A stretch of 64,000 nt of DNA from Adineta steineri. Its lineage: Eukaryota; Rotifera; Eurotatoria; Adinetida; Adinetidae. A program made the position numbers and the translations under genes. Of this stretch, positions 12,915 through 25,488 are shown piece after piece (the first letter of the stretch is position 1; the number at the start of each line of letters is the position of its first letter). The stretch lies in the NCBI GenBank assembly GCA_905250115.1, contig CAJNOI010000034.1, positions 325,390 to 389,389 of the forward strand, in the 5' to 3' direction. A model generated the notes under the pieces. It was not told where the DNA came from, ran no database searches, and worked only from the letters and a program-made list of their open reading frames with translations.

Positions 12915-12959
12915 TTCTCTTTAATTGATTTCCTCAATAGAGAGTTGTTTATCGTTGCT

Positions 12960-14812
12960 TGAGCTTAGAATCAAAATAATAAATATTCAAGCGAGAATAA
13001 TCATACTACGTAGATCAAATGGTGTATAATTATTATCAACAATTGTTGAATTTCATCTAATTTATTTCAATAGAATAAAATAAAACTATTTGAACATTTA
13101 AATTTTTTTACTTTTTTTGTTAATCTGACTAAATGATATTATTACTATCAATCAATGGGTGTTAGACATTCCTTAAAGAAATACAATGAAAAATGAATGA
13201 ATTATTTGATCATTTTCGATACCAAAATATACTATATGTATGCCATCATAATAGTTCTGTTAGACGATGCATAAAAGATGAATCAAGAATCAGTTCGATT
13301 GCACAACGAATTTTATTTTAAAATAAAATATGACACAGAGTTAAATCAAATTATTAAAAAGATAAGACATGTAATTAATATTAATAAAACAAAATACGTA
13401 GAAGATAATAATATGACTATGATTAACCTATGTATCTAGTCGTTTACCCATGTATACACGTGGGTGCATCGACATGTGTAAAGAAAAATGTTCTTAACAG
13501 CCGTTAAATTAATACTTTTTAGTTTATTTTCTCAGAGTAAGTACACTCATGAATAAAAGAATTTTTTTGCTATAAATTTATATGTGCTAATCTTAGATTA
13601 AACATGACTATAAAGGTTATAGCCATTGTTCCGTGACATTCGTTCAGTGAAGTCAATGCTTAACGATGATTTCTTTTCAATATTGCGTATAGACGCTTTG
13701 AGAGAATGAGCAATATTCTTTTTCTTCACCTATTTAATGATTAAAAAAATAAGAAAAAGAAAGAAAAGGAGGACTGTATATATATATATTAAACATTGGT
13801 GATCGAGTCTAAGAACGGTTTGTGCGACACGGTACAGTAAGCATTTTTCGATATTATCAATATGTTAGATACTCACTGCTTCTTTCCTCCTTTAGATATA
13901 ATGTTTGTATGACTTTGTAATATTCATGTGAAGGCTAAACAAAAATAAGTGTAAGCTCAAGTATTCTATAACAGTAACAACTAGAAATTTATATTTTTCA
14001 GCAGTTACAAGAGAAGATCGTTGAATCCTTTCGTAGAACATTTTAATACGAAAACAGAACAAAATGACAATAGTAGTGCACTAAACGATTGATTTATTTC
14101 TGGACGTGTATATTCGTTCAATTCAATTTCGAGTATGTTATTATTGACAATTGGAAAGATTCTCTTTCATTGAAAGCTATTAAATTTTGGATAGAAGTGA
14201 AAAAAAAATAAAAATATAATTATTTGATTATCACGCTTACATAAACTAACCTTGATGTTATTACCAAGAAATATACTAATTGTTTTCGATGATATTTTTA
14301 CGATAGATGATAGACTAGAAGACGAGTACCTGACTGGTATAGTTTTTGAATCTGAAATATCCTTGTATAGGAAAACTTATACGATTTTCTATATAAACTA
14401 TTCGTATATTCAATAGAAATCGTTATAGATGCTTCATGCAATTCTGTATTTCGTAAGCTTCGATTTTCATCATTGTCAGAAGATTGAACAGCACAGATTT
14501 CCGACGATTATAACTGTGCTTCATTTTAACTAGAACAGGAAATTTCGAGCTTTTGACCTTATTATTTTTTTCTTATAATATAGAAGTGGTTACAGATAAG
14601 AAGATAGGGATATAAACGGATAGTTTTCAACGAAATCAAACTAAGACGTCAGACACAAGACATTTCGTAAGTCAAGTGACATTGTATTAAAACAGTTGTT
14701 AAAGATTTTATTAATTCATTGCTTGTTGTGAAATGATTTTAGATAATTTTTTATTTTATAGTATAATTTATAGGTCAATTTTGTTAAAAAATTTGAAAAC
14801 AATCGATTTAAA
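12960..14812. other. AT-rich intergenic region
   Basis: No exon, RNA gene or element recognised. It contains the upstream region of the glycosyltransferase gene. Confidence 0.4.
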
Positions 14813-16263
14813 ATGTCAAAGATACATCGCACATATGTACATTATCAATTGTGTCGCCATTCTGGACGAAAGTTTCTCATTTTTTTCGCTACATATTTTG
14901 TCATGATTTATCAACTGTTTTTAAAGAAATCAATTGATTGTTCTCAGTTATGTCCATATGAATCAATTTTAACAAACAATCGACTCATATTTGATAAAAC
15001 TCATTCTATAGAACATTATTCAGAATTTGTTTGTCCACAAAATTTTCGTAATTTAGCTGACTGGGTTTATGGTTGGCCGGATAATGTTTTTGAAGAGAAG
15101 ATAGAAGTTACTACTAGTGAACATATTATTGCACCTTGTTTACCATCTGGTAGCATTATATTTGTCAAACCTGATGATTCTGAAAAATTTTTCCATGATA
15201 TTTACCCATATTTGATTAATAAATTTGTTCTTATTACAGCCCAAGGAGATGCATCATCACCGAACAAGTTTCTTTCTTATCTTCATGATACCGATTCAAA
15301 AATTATCCATTGGTTTGGTCAAAACACGGATATTGACTCTCAACAGACTAATAAATTTACTTCCATTCCCATCGGTATGTATACAAAATTGAAATTTAAA
15401 ACGAACAAAAAAGTTTTCAAAGTTCTCATCATAGTATACTAGAGATTTCTTTTTGTGTATATCATACGTCAATGTATTGCATTTAGCTGCAGTATTTTAA
15501 AACTTTTGGATTATATTGTAATAATTATTTTACTAGTTAAACTTTTTATTATTGAATAATATTAAAAACTATTGTTTTTATAGGTATAAATTGTTACGAG
15601 ATGGCAAATGGAATTCGATATATACATCAACAAAATTCTAATAATACACTTCCATCGTTATTTGGTGGTACAGATGAACCTAGTCAGTATTCACATCTTC
15701 TTGATATAACATATAATGTGTTGAATGGATATTCAAGTAAACGATTATTACTTCTCAATTTTCAAAAAATGACTGATCCAACTGGACTTCGTTCACAACT
15801 TTGGAAAGTTTTTTGTCGCCGTCGTTTTACTTCTGCATTTGTTGAATGCCTTGACAAACCAAATGGAGTTAATATTTCAAGTCTACCAAGTATCTATATA
15901 CGAAATCGTCAATATCCATTTTGGCTTTCTCCTCGTGGTAATGGACTTGATTGTCATCGAACATGGGAAGCACTCTATTTAGATACAATTCCTATCGTTT
16001 GGAATATGACGTTAAATCCTCTCTTTGTCGATTTACCTGTGATAGTTATTAATAATTACAATGAACTTACTGAACAATTTCTACGTACTAAACTCAATGA
16101 AATAGCAAAAAATAAAGTTAAAAATCCATCATTTTATCGATTTGAAAAATTAAGATTTAGTTATTGGCGACGTATGATTTTAAGTAAATCAAGATATTCA
16201 ACTACAACTACAAGACGACAAAATCAATGTTGGCGTGCTAAAACTGTGACTAAAATTAATTGA
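14813..16263 (+). CDS. Type II membrane glycosyltransferase, exostosin-like
   Basis: Two exons, 14813-15374 and 15584-16263, join in frame (SIPIG|INCYEM) and encode 413 residues. A single membrane anchor at about residues 19-37 (RKFLIFFATYFVMIYQLF) follows a short basic N-terminus, the topology of a Golgi type II enzyme. The C-terminal half carries WLSPRGNGLDCHRTWEALYL followed by IPIVW, close to the SPxGNGxDxxRxWEAL...G/T-IPIV segment of exostosin-like (GT47-type) and related animal glycosyltransferases. That segment forms part of the nucleotide-sugar site. There are several N-x-S/T sites. The donor sugar and acceptor cannot be read from sequence. The start is the first ATG, directly before the anchor. 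Both exons are intact. Confidence 0.72.
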
Positions 16264-16510
16264 TTAATAGTATTTCTATTTAGTGATAATCTATTTTATA
16301 AAAAATATATTGTTAAAGTATGAACATATTAAATGTATCTAGAACAATTCATTCCTAAAAATCTTAGTATCAGATAACTATAAGAAGATAAAAAAAAGAT
16401 TGAAAATATGCTTTTATTATTACCATTTAATCAATACAAAAATCATCAAAGTTAAAGTTGAACTTAATTTGGACGCTGAATCGTTATACGATTCGTTGTG
16501 GATTGATCTT

Positions 16511-17533
16511 CTAAATAATCAAAAAAAACATAGAATTTATTTCATTGTAAATTCTTTCTAACTTACTTCTGATACAAAAAACACATATGTATTTGAATAA
16601 TTTATTTATTTGTTCATGAAAGACTTGACGAAAGAGTGGACTTGTAAGAGTATTCACCGGAAATGATTTAGCAAAATTTAAATAGTAAACAACGAGACTT
16701 AATTTATCCAGAAATAATTCATTGGTAATTCTATAAATATTTTTCTTTATATTATTTGTCGAGAAATTATATACTAAAAAACTACAACGAAAAAACGTTA
16801 GTAACATTCCCAAACCGATTTGAACGAATATTATAGTCAGTAAATGACGATCCAAATTACGATGTTTATTTCTATGATATTGTAAATGTTTTATTCGATA
16901 TCGTAATGCTCTAATTCGTATGCAAGTACTAATTGTACAAATAAACATAATTGTATAAACCACAAATGGACTACTCAGAAAAAGGTATATACTAACACAT
17001 ATTCTATAAATACCAGGACGAGGAACGCATTCATATATCTTATTATTGATATCTTTTAGTTGTAATTCAAATAAGAAAAATACATGAGAAGTGGAAAGTA
17101 TTACGAATACAAAAGTGGTAATTGATACACGCCATGCAACATGTATTTTACTGAAGTTACGCCATTTTCTTGAATTGGACGTTGATAAAAATCGATCGAT
17201 TGATGTAAACATTAAAAAACAACTGGATAAAATTGGCATAACAACGACTAAATAGGTACGACATTTACAATAGAGAATTGGACCATTTGATAAAAAATTT
17301 ACATAACGATCACTCATAAAACGTGTTATACTACTGAATAAAAGATAAATAAGATCGAATATTGTTGAACATAGGAAATAAAAAGCACATGAATTATAAC
17401 GTAGTTTTTTCGATGAAAAAGTTATAATGTTACATATACTACCTAATGTTCCGACAATAATCGTTAAAAGTGGTATATACAATGTTGTCCAATTAATTAT
17501 TGTATTCGAAATGATAATATTCTTATTAATCAT
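16511..17533 (-). CDS. Rhodopsin-like GPCR, single exon
   Basis: 340 residues with seven hydrophobic segments. TM1 carries a GxxxN-like start (LGSICNIITF). An IDRF triplet ends TM3 (TSIDRFLS) in place of DRY. A basic third loop (HRNKHRNLDRHLL) precedes TM6. TM7 ends FPVNTLTSPLFRQVF in place of NPxxY...F. Cys in TM3 (ILYCKC) and in loop 2 (YECVPRPG) could make the conserved disulphide. The style (LRYNSCAFYFLC after TM1, RNLDRHLL before TM6) is shared with the GPCRs at 28995 and 41288, so the three belong to one expanded orphan, possibly peptide-receptor, family. The ligand is unknown. There are no introns, and the start ATG lies just before a hydrophilic N-terminus. Confidence 0.78.
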   Translation of the reverse strand: MINKNIIISNTIINWTTLYIPLLTIIVGTLGSICNIITFSSKKLRYNSCAFYFLCSTIFDLIYLLFSSITRFMSDRYVNFLSNGPILYCKCRTYLVVVMPILSSCFLMFTSIDRFLSTSNSRKWRNFSKIHVAWRVSITTFVFVILSTSHVFFLFELQLKDINNKIYECVPRPGIYRICVSIYLFLSSPFVVYTIMFICTISTCIRIRALRYRIKHLQYHRNKHRNLDRHLLTIIFVQIGLGMLLTFFRCSFLVYNFSTNNIKKNIYRITNELFLDKLSLVVYYLNFAKSFPVNTLTSPLFRQVFHEQINKLFKYICVFCIRSKLERIYNEINSMFFLII

Positions 17534-19647
17534 TATTATCTGAAATATGAATTTCTAATATCTATTATCTACTTTATTTCTTAATGCACATATATATTGC
17601 AGTAATTGACGTTTGATAAATAGCGTACAAGCATTTTTCATAATAATTCATGTTCATTGACTTTAAAGTTTTTATAGGTCAATAAGTATATCTATTTTAA
17701 ATTATATTTTTATACTAAAATCGATATAAAAATAACTGAGCATCTTAGTGTATCTATATTTATTGAAGAATGATATAATCTTGCTAAAATTAAAAAAAAG
17801 GAATAAACGAAACTAATACTTAATTCATCAATGTTTGTTTTCTATATGGTATTAAATAAACGATTTTTAACGGTAATATGACTAAAAAAATAATATTATA
17901 TGCTATGTGTATCTATGAAAAAAACAACGTCTTTTCTCTAGTTCATATTTGTATAATTATAAACTATTTTATCATTATATCATATACTGCACTTATAGAG
18001 AAACTAAGAAGACATTGGAATAGTCAAACACGTACTGAGTAAAATAATTGTCTATAACAAATTAAGACGTGATATACCGTGGGGGATCTGTTTAAAGTGT
18101 GAATGGAGAGTTTTAAGATGTAATCATCTTTTGTTGTCATCTTATTCATCTTTCAAGGTAGTTTATATAGAAGAAGCCATATTTATTATTTTCATATAGA
18201 TAGAAACAAAATATAATGAACCTTTTAGCTATCTAATTCTGACGCTTTTCTCTTGTTTTATACTATATTTTATAGCTCTATTCGAGAAAACAAAAGCAGA
18301 AAGATAATATAAATGATTAATCATCATAAATTAATAAACCAATAAATTATTTTTTTAACGATAATTCACTTATACGTACTATAATATGAATGAGATTAAA
18401 AAAATGTTCTGTACTATTGTCATTAGTATTTTCATTCATAATTTATATACCTTTTTTTCGCTCATATTTTAACTTGAAAGCAAAAATAAACACAACTTAG
18501 TATAATCTACTTCGAATATGAATATTTACTCGTCATATTATCCTCTCTTTTATATGCGTGAAACCTGACAAATATATATATTTAATAGAATACGATTTAA
18601 TATTAAATAGGGATCTATAAAAAGAAATGTAAAAGAGTAGTTTTTAGATATGTCAGGATTATTATCTTCTACATATAAAATACAAAAGGGAATCATTAAG
18701 ATTTAAATATAAGGTCAAGATTTTTTATCAATTTTGTTTTTCGATAAATAATGAACAATCATCATCGAGAAAAGAAATAAAAATAATCAAACGAATATTC
18801 ACTATCGTCTGATCTAGAAAGATGAAACATCATCAATGCGTTAATATGGAATTCTATCTTTGAAGAAGATATTATGAATCTTCATGATGTATTTTAGGAC
18901 AAGAGATTCGATGATGAAAAATTTACGATTCTTATACAACTCTTTTATTGATTCAACTTTAATTAGTATTAACAGCAAATATTTCGCACTATGATCTATT
19001 TTAGCTAATAATCATAAATAAGGTATTGATTTTATTAAACGTTATAAAATTATTTGAAATAATTTCATGAAATTGTTTATCTCATGTAACCGCTAACTTT
19101 AAATTACACGTGTTATTAAGTGTATTTTCTTTCTTTTGCTCTTATGTGACTATTTTAATATACGTTAGTGAGAAAGAAAAAGGAATATAGTTCATTTTTT
19201 TTACAAGTATTATCATTTTATCGTGTTTTTATTTGATTGTAGATAGTATAAAGAATTTCTTTTCGGTGTTAAGTATTTTGTTAATCTTCTATTTTTCACT
19301 TGCTATGTTCTTTTCATTAATTCAATTATTATCTTAATAAAATGATAGTCTAATTTAATAGACTGATTGTTTTTTTATTTATAATACTGTTAAGGTGTGG
19401 GTGGAAGATGTATGTTACATCCGCACCGCTCATCCTCGGATAATTATATAATCTAGAAAAAATTATGATTGGTTATATTGCATTTATAGGACATTACAGA
19501 GAAACAAAATTATTTTATGAGAAAAAAAGGACAAAACATATCTTTCGAATAAAGGAAAATTTTTATCACAAGCTAAATTTGATTTAATGATTTAAATATT
19601 TTAAAAATACATAGCGGACATATGAAAAATTAAACATTCTGTCTGAA
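17534..19647. other. Intergenic region with one small telomere-type hairpin
   Basis: AT-rich DNA between GPCR and P450. The only recognisable element is the hairpin at 19393-19428. Confidence 0.45.
19393..19428. repeat. Telomere-type hairpin (short, decayed)
   Basis: AGGTGTGGGTGGAAGATG, then a spacer, then TACATCCGCACC. A short, diverged copy of the family. Confidence 0.5.
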
Positions 19648-21174
19648 TTAATGAGAATTTCTATCTGCATCTATTCGAACGCGTACAGCTAAATGTTTTG
19701 GAAAACATGTAATACGTTGAACATATCCACCAGAATTATTTGCTGCATCACCTGGATCTTCAAATGAAACTCGTTGCATCAAACGTACTATAGCAATTTT
19801 TAGTTCAAAAAACGCTAAATCTTGACCAATACACGCACGATGACCTCCTCCAAATGGTAAATAAACATATTGAGGTGGATTTTTGTCCTCATTTAAGAAT
19901 CGTTCAGGTATAAATTTTGTTGGATCAATTTTCCAATAGCGTGGATCTCGATGTAGATTATAGGTAGCAATTATAACTGTATCTCCTTTTTTTATAGGTA
20001 TATCATCAATCATGTCATCACGTGTTGCTTCACGAGCTATGGCTCCTGCAATAGGAGCATATCGAAGAATTTCTTTTGTTACACATTCAACATAAATCAA
20101 TGAATCTAATATATCTTGCGTTAATTGAGTTTCATGTATTAAATTATGTTCTTTAAGTTCATTTTTAATTTTTTGTTGAACTTCTGGATATTTAGACATA
20201 TAAAAGATAAACCAATAAAGTGCAGTTGAAGTTGTTTCAAAACCAGCTAATATTGACATTGAAACTTCATCAAAGACTTCTTTGTGAGTTAAATAAGCTT
20301 TTGTCGATGAAGACTCATCTTTTACAGAGGCCACAAGAGAACTAATTAAATTCTTTGGTCGATTCGATGAAAAATATTCATCCTGTTGGCGTTGTTTTTC
20401 TTCAGAAATGATATTCATAACATATCGTTTCATAATGCGTAACGCTTGTTGATATTTCCAATTTAGAGTTAAGATTATTTTTCCTAACCACAGTGGAATT
20501 CCAGCTAATAATACGAATTGATTAGCGTAATGAACAAAATCATTAAATGCGTTTCGTAAATTATAAGAATCAGTTTGTGATGATGATTCAAGATCATAAT
20601 CAAAAGCTATAAAAGCAATAATATTTAAAAGAAGATTTTGACATTGTGTAACGAGATCTGTACGTATTTCTCCATCATGTTTAATAAGTTGTTCATCAAT
20701 TAGACGATCAATACAAGTCACAACTGTATCGAAATAAGGTAAAACTTTTGCTCGCTTGAACATAGGAAGCATAAATCGTGCGTGACGTTTCCATGTTTCA
20801 CCTCGTAAAGCGATTAGACCAGTTGGAAAAAGAATCCCAAAACTACTAGTCGTTTATGTCGATTGATCATAAGTATGTCTATCCATCAGTACATGTTGAA
20901 CGTATTCAATTCGTGAGATTACAACCGAAGGATAGGGTCCGAGCCAAAATAAAAAAGCATCTCCAAACTTTTCTTTTAGCGTAGCATAAACTTCATGAAC
21001 TGCTACCTGACCTGTTGAAATACCTGTATTTTTCAAATTACCAAAAAGCCATTGAGGTTTAATACCGGATAACTTTTTGCTATGATCTTTAACAACGGAT
21101 TGATAAGATTTAAAATAGTAATAAACCGTTATTAAGAATACGATTAATAAGATAAAAGTGGTTTCAAAAAACAT
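19648..21174 (-). pseudogene. Cytochrome P450 (clan 3/4-like), full length but for one in-frame TAA
   Basis: One continuous frame of 509 codons holds the whole P450: an N-terminal membrane anchor (TFILLIVFLITVYYYF), the C-helix WKRHARF, I-helix AGFETT (about 310-315), KEILR (ExxR, 367-371), PERF, and the haem loop FGGGHRACIG (about 441-450, Cys448 as iron ligand). The frame is open on both sides of a single TAA at 20854-20856, between QST and TTSSFGILFP. No splice signals there would remove it. P450s hydroxylate lipophilic substrates at the ER using NADPH reductase. This copy is either a very young pseudogene, a null allele, a read-through gene, or a base-call error. The codons around the stop are otherwise well conserved. 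Confidence 0.85.
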
Positions 21175-21937
21175 GATAATAATATTTTAATAATTCAAGT
21201 TAAGAAAGAAAACGAACGGCGACGACTGGCGGATCTATTTACATATAAAAGATAACGAAAAAATGGACTCTTTCTCAGGGTATATATGTTTTTTTTTACA
21301 AAAACATCCATTATTTCAACTTTTGTTTTTCCTCCTTGAGAATAATATTTACCAGAGGGCCCTAGTTGTTAATATTTCATCAATACTTTTCAATCTATAC
21401 AATAATATTATACTAGCAAAGAACTTATCCTGATATAATAACAGTTCTGATTATATTTAACAATATATTTAAACGTTGATTATTTTAATAACTGTGAGTT
21501 TTATCGGCTAAACTACAGTAAGTAAAAAATACCAAGTATTGTACTAAGTATTCAATCACTGAATCATAGATGATTACATATTTTAGTTTATATAATAATA
21601 TGTTATTCTCTTTCATGAGAATGTCACACTTATAAGATAGTAATCGAATGCATTCTCAATGATTTCAATTGATTGCATATATATTTTATATATTGTTATT
21701 TTTTGTTTTAGAAAAGTTATTTGTCGTACAATGTTGTTTTACTAAGTATTCTATTCATCACATTATATATTTTTCTTTTCAAACTAAAAATATATTGTGT
21801 ATTCTCTTTTACTAAATAATCAACAACAATATATTTTAATATTTATTCGCATAGTTATTGTCATGTTGGCTCAAAATAAAACAAATTTATATTATAAGTT
21901 TTTCGATGTATATTTTTGCAATTGTTTGAAGGAGGTG
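21175..21937. other. Intergenic region
   Basis: Upstream of the P450 and downstream of the ABC remnant. AT-rich, with no element recognised. Confidence 0.4.
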
Positions 21938-22785
21938 CTAAGTTGATTTGTTCTGAGAATTAACCATCTTTGAATAGATTCCATTTAATTTCAATAGTTC
22001 ATTATGTGTTCCCTAAATCAATATTATCAAAATAATTTTTTTGTTCAAGATTTTATACTAATTACGTACTTCTTCTTTCATTTGACCTTTATCAATAACA
22101 ATAATTTTGTCTGAATTTTGAATTGTTGATAAACCAAAACTTCCTATTGCAGCTTGAAGAACTGCAAAGACTCTTCAAATATATTAATTATCATTTTAAA
22201 ATTCACATATTTTCTCTCTAAATTTCATATCTAAAAACATTTTGAAAAGTCGATTCACCTTTTTGAACAAGCATACTACCATACGAATAAGCAACAGCAC
22301 TGATAAACAATCTCAAAGAATTAGTGATAGCTGCAGCCAATGCTATGATATGCATATGACTCATATTTTTTCTAAGTAAATAAATATTTAGTTATTGGAT
22401 GTAATAAGAAAATCAATAATTTTATACTTGAATTCATGATCAAAAAATTGTTCAAAAGTGTTGATTAAATGATTTTCTTGGTGAAGAGCAACTACAGTTC
22501 GAGTATGTTTTATAACTTCAGAAGCACACTAAATAGAACATATATAGATGAATTCAATATGAATATAGTAGTTTCTTTTCACATCTATTTACTTTTCCAC
22601 CTTGTTCAGAATATGAATCTTTATCTTGCGTTTTTTTATATTACCTTGTCTCTGTCCTTCTAGTTCGAAGGAGAAGAGCAGTACAAGTATGAAACATGAA
22701 AGAACCAAAGTCAGTTTCCAACTAGAAATAAAACCTATAATAAGACACGCTCCTAATGCGCTTAATCCTTGCATAATAATGTCAA
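21938..22785 (-). pseudogene. ABCB-type (P-glycoprotein-like) transporter remnant
   Basis: Minus-strand exon fragments in the right order for a full-type ABCB protein. TM helix LSALGACLIIGFISSWKLTL (22774 downward) is followed by DSYSEQGGK, then CASEVIKHTRTVVALHQE (the IRTV-LH-E loop), then FEQFFDHEFK. Another TM stretch reads ALAAAITNSLRLFISAVAYS, then FAVLQAAIGSFG. The last part, LSTIQNSDKIIVIDKGQMKEE and GTHNELLKLNGIYSKM, is the end of a nucleotide-binding domain. Walker A, the signature motif and Walker B between FAVLQ and LSTIQ are missing, so most of the NBD is deleted. The 5' end stops within about 10 bp of the telomere-type hairpin at 22795. Splice-like junctions survive. It cannot be functional as an ATPase. 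Confidence 0.72.
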
Positions 22786-22794
22786 TATGTATCT

Positions 22795-22865
22795 TGAGGG
22801 TGTGGGTGTGGGTCGGTGTTCTTCATCTATATCCAGAGCCACCCACACCCACCCCACCCTCAAGA
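22795..22865. repeat. Telomere-type hairpin with CTTGAGGGTGTGGG ends
   Basis: Left arm CTTGAGGGTGTGGGTGTGGG and right arm CCCACACCCACCCCACCCTC followed by AAG, around a spacer of about 30 nt. Both ends show CTTGAGGGTG in inverted orientation, giving this copy the clearest terminal inverted repeats. It abuts the truncated end of the ABCB remnant. Confidence 0.75.
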
Positions 22866-23225
22866 TGATACATGTTGTTTAACTATGAATTCAAATACAA
22901 TTAGAAGGATTGATTTCAAGTAGAAATGTTCTCAGTTACCATCGGATAGTCTTCATTTGTCTAGCCTTTTAAGTCAAATAAGATGGTATGAAACTAAGCA
23001 AAGAAATTACTGATGCTTATGAGTATTTTGTTGAATAAGTAAATATAAATAAAAAAGATATGATTTCTTTTTCATAAAATCAGAAATAGTATTTGTTCAT
23101 TTATAAAAGACTTTCTATATAAGCGATTATTCCCTTTTCTGAAAGAAAGGGTTATATGACGTTTAAATCGTGGGCTCAAAATGCATAAAGTTTGTCATTC
23201 ATTCATTCATTCATTCTGTCCGCAG

Positions 23226-23500
23226 GGTCAAAAAAACATTAAAAATCGATTTTCTGGAAAAGACATTTCTAGAGGTTTTTCGATACGAGGAGTTCGAATC
23301 TGGGGTCTGTTGGGTGACCATGGTTAGGGGTGGGTGGATGGGTGTGGGTGAAAGGTCAAAAAAACATTGAAAATCGATTTTCTAGAAAAGACATTTCTAG
23401 AGGTTTTCCGATACGGGGAGTTCGAATCTGAGAACTTTTGGGTGACCGTGTGGAGAGACGGGGGTGAAGAGGAGTCAAAGGTCAAAAAAACATCGAAAAC
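23226..23500. repeat. Tandem repeat, unit about 127 bp
   Basis: GGTCAAAAAAACATTGAAAA-type starts recur at 23226, 23354 and 23480. Each is followed by a shared TTTCTAGAAAAGACATTTCT-type segment and GAGTTCGAATCTG. The third copy diverges after about 25 bp. A telomere-type G-rich tract sits inside the first unit. Confidence 0.7.
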
Positions 23501-24246
23501 TGATCTTTCGCGGTTTTCATTTGTTTTTCCAGTAAATGTGAAGAAAATGCATTTTTACGAGAAAGAGCTAAGCGAGTCTTCGGAGGAGCGTTACTTGTTT
23601 ACACAATGGACTACTTTTTTACGAAAAGAATTTTCCTCCCGTAAAGTTTGATCAAATGTAATTGGGGTCGAGGAATGCGAATCTGAGGTCAGATTTTTTA
23701 AACTTTTTTGCGCTTGATTTTTTTATATAAAGAATAAGTTTTTTTACGAAAAATTTATGTTCGATGCGGTAGGTGTGCGTATTCATTTGCTAGACATGTG
23801 TTTAAAAACGGTTCCTGGCAGATTTAGAAAAATCGAGTTCAAACGGGACCAGGGCGAGTACAACTTTTAATACGCGAGAACGAGATCGAGATCGAGATTA
23901 AAGACCCTATCCCGCCGCACCCTAGTTGACAAGTATAATCGGATTTTTCGGTGAAATTTAGACAAATAATTTAAAGAAGAGGACAGGTGTTTAAAATCAT
24001 ACTGCTAAATGGTCGTAGATTTTAACTGTATAATAATATTAGAAGTAGATGAAGATCTTTCCTATAGGACAATGTAATGTACTCTATTCGTAACAGCTTA
24101 CAACATAGTTATTCTTTTCTGAGTTTCTTCTTGAGAATCATAGTATCAAATACTGAGCATCTTTTTGAGAGAAATTCAGATGAAATGCATCTTTTTACTG
24201 CAAAGCTGAACTAATAGTGGAGGAAATAGTATAGTTAAACAGGAAA

Positions 24247-24628
24247 ACGGCTAGCCGTGAGTGGCCGACGAACGATTAGGCGTTAATTTAAGAAAGTTGT
24301 TTTGAAGCACGGTTTTGAAATGAGTCTTAGTTGGTTGAAATGGTTTTTTGAAAGCACTTAATGAATGCTAATTCGAGAAAGAATCTGGCAGCATATCGTT
24401 GTGTCAGAATAAAAAGAGATGAGAAACTATGATGAACAATACGTAGTGCTATCTAAATGTTGGAAATTTCCGATTGCGAATCGATACGTTATGAATGAAA
24501 TAGTTTCGGTGCACGCGAAAAACCTTAATATGATAGTTGATAGACAGAAAAATATACTACATATGGTAACGGCTAGCCGTGAGTGGCCGACCGAAGGCAG
24601 GCCGACGAACGACTAAGCGTTGATTTAA
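24247..24628. repeat. Pair of direct repeats starting with a 12-bp palindrome
   Basis: ACGGCTAGCCGT followed by GAGTGGCCGAC occurs at about 24247 and 24569. Both copies continue into GACGAACGA and an AT-rich tail; the second has an extra CGAAGGCAGGCCGAC insertion. They are GC-richer than their surroundings and probably part of an unidentified element. Confidence 0.55.
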
Positions 24629-25450
24629 ATGGTTTATTGTAAGTGTAGTAAGTGAGATTTGAGGTTTTTTTGCGAAATTGTTAAGTGATTGTATTCTTGA
24701 GCTAAAAAGAAATCTTAATTACACATTTGACCTAACAAGACCTATTCAATAAAGGACTTGTGAATGGAAACATGGCATTATTTGCTTGTTGTGGCGCGAT
24801 CAGGAATAGATATGCAGTTGAACAACCCTAAAAGATTTTAGGAGTTGTCCGGGATTGTGTCATTTTAAATGAATTATTTTTTTTCATATGATCATGATTC
24901 CGGGTGATCCCACGCATATTCCAGTTTGGTTATACTATTAAAATTGTTGAATACACTTTGAGAAGAGGGTCAATTTTTTCATAACATCAGTTTTCCTGAT
25001 TGTTCGGGAATATTGAAGATGTTTTGCTAAGGTTATTTTTAAAGTGTAAGAATTCTCGAATATGCGACATCTCAGCTCCTTAAACTCTTTGAATTAGGTA
25101 AGTTTTTCAAAAAATGAGATATACGGCTGCGACTGATCGTTTATTCCTCAAGATAAAAATGAACCATGTTCGATTCAGATTGTATGATGAGTAGAACCTA
25201 TCCAGGTTCCCTTTGTTAACATGTATTCAAAATCAAAATCATTTTTGATGATAATCATATGAAATTTTCTTTCAGAGAAGGGTCAGCGAATCCATCGGAT
25301 GAGCGTTACTTGTTTCTTGTTCATATTTTAATTGATGAATAGTTTGTCTATTTTCATATTTTATTTGCTCTTTTTCATTTCTACATTTTTCTTCGTCATT
25401 TCCCGTTTCGACGTTTTTTCTTTCAATGTTTTTCTTTCTATTCGTTCATC

Positions 25451-25460
25451 CTATATAAGC
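25451..25460 (+). promoter_or_regulatory. TATA box of the beta-family gene
   Basis: CTATATAAGC lies about 30 bp before the likely transcription start and 30-40 bp before the ATG at 25489. Confidence 0.5.
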
Positions 25461-25488
25461 GATGAACTTTACTCAGAATAGAAAAAAA

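Larger units (their letters stand above)
22866..25488. other. Repeat-rich region, no gene seen
   Basis: Contains tandem repeats of about 127 bp (23226-23500), a short telomere-type tract (23320-23353), a GC-richer patch (23820-23935) and paired ACGGCTAGCCGT repeats (24247 and 24569). Small ORFs here follow the repeats and have no coding character. Confidence 0.5.

Noticed and set aside
23291..23425. GTTCGAATC motifs resembling a tRNA T-arm
   Set aside because: No acceptor stem, D-arm or anticodon arm can be built around them, and they recur as part of the 127-bp tandem repeat.
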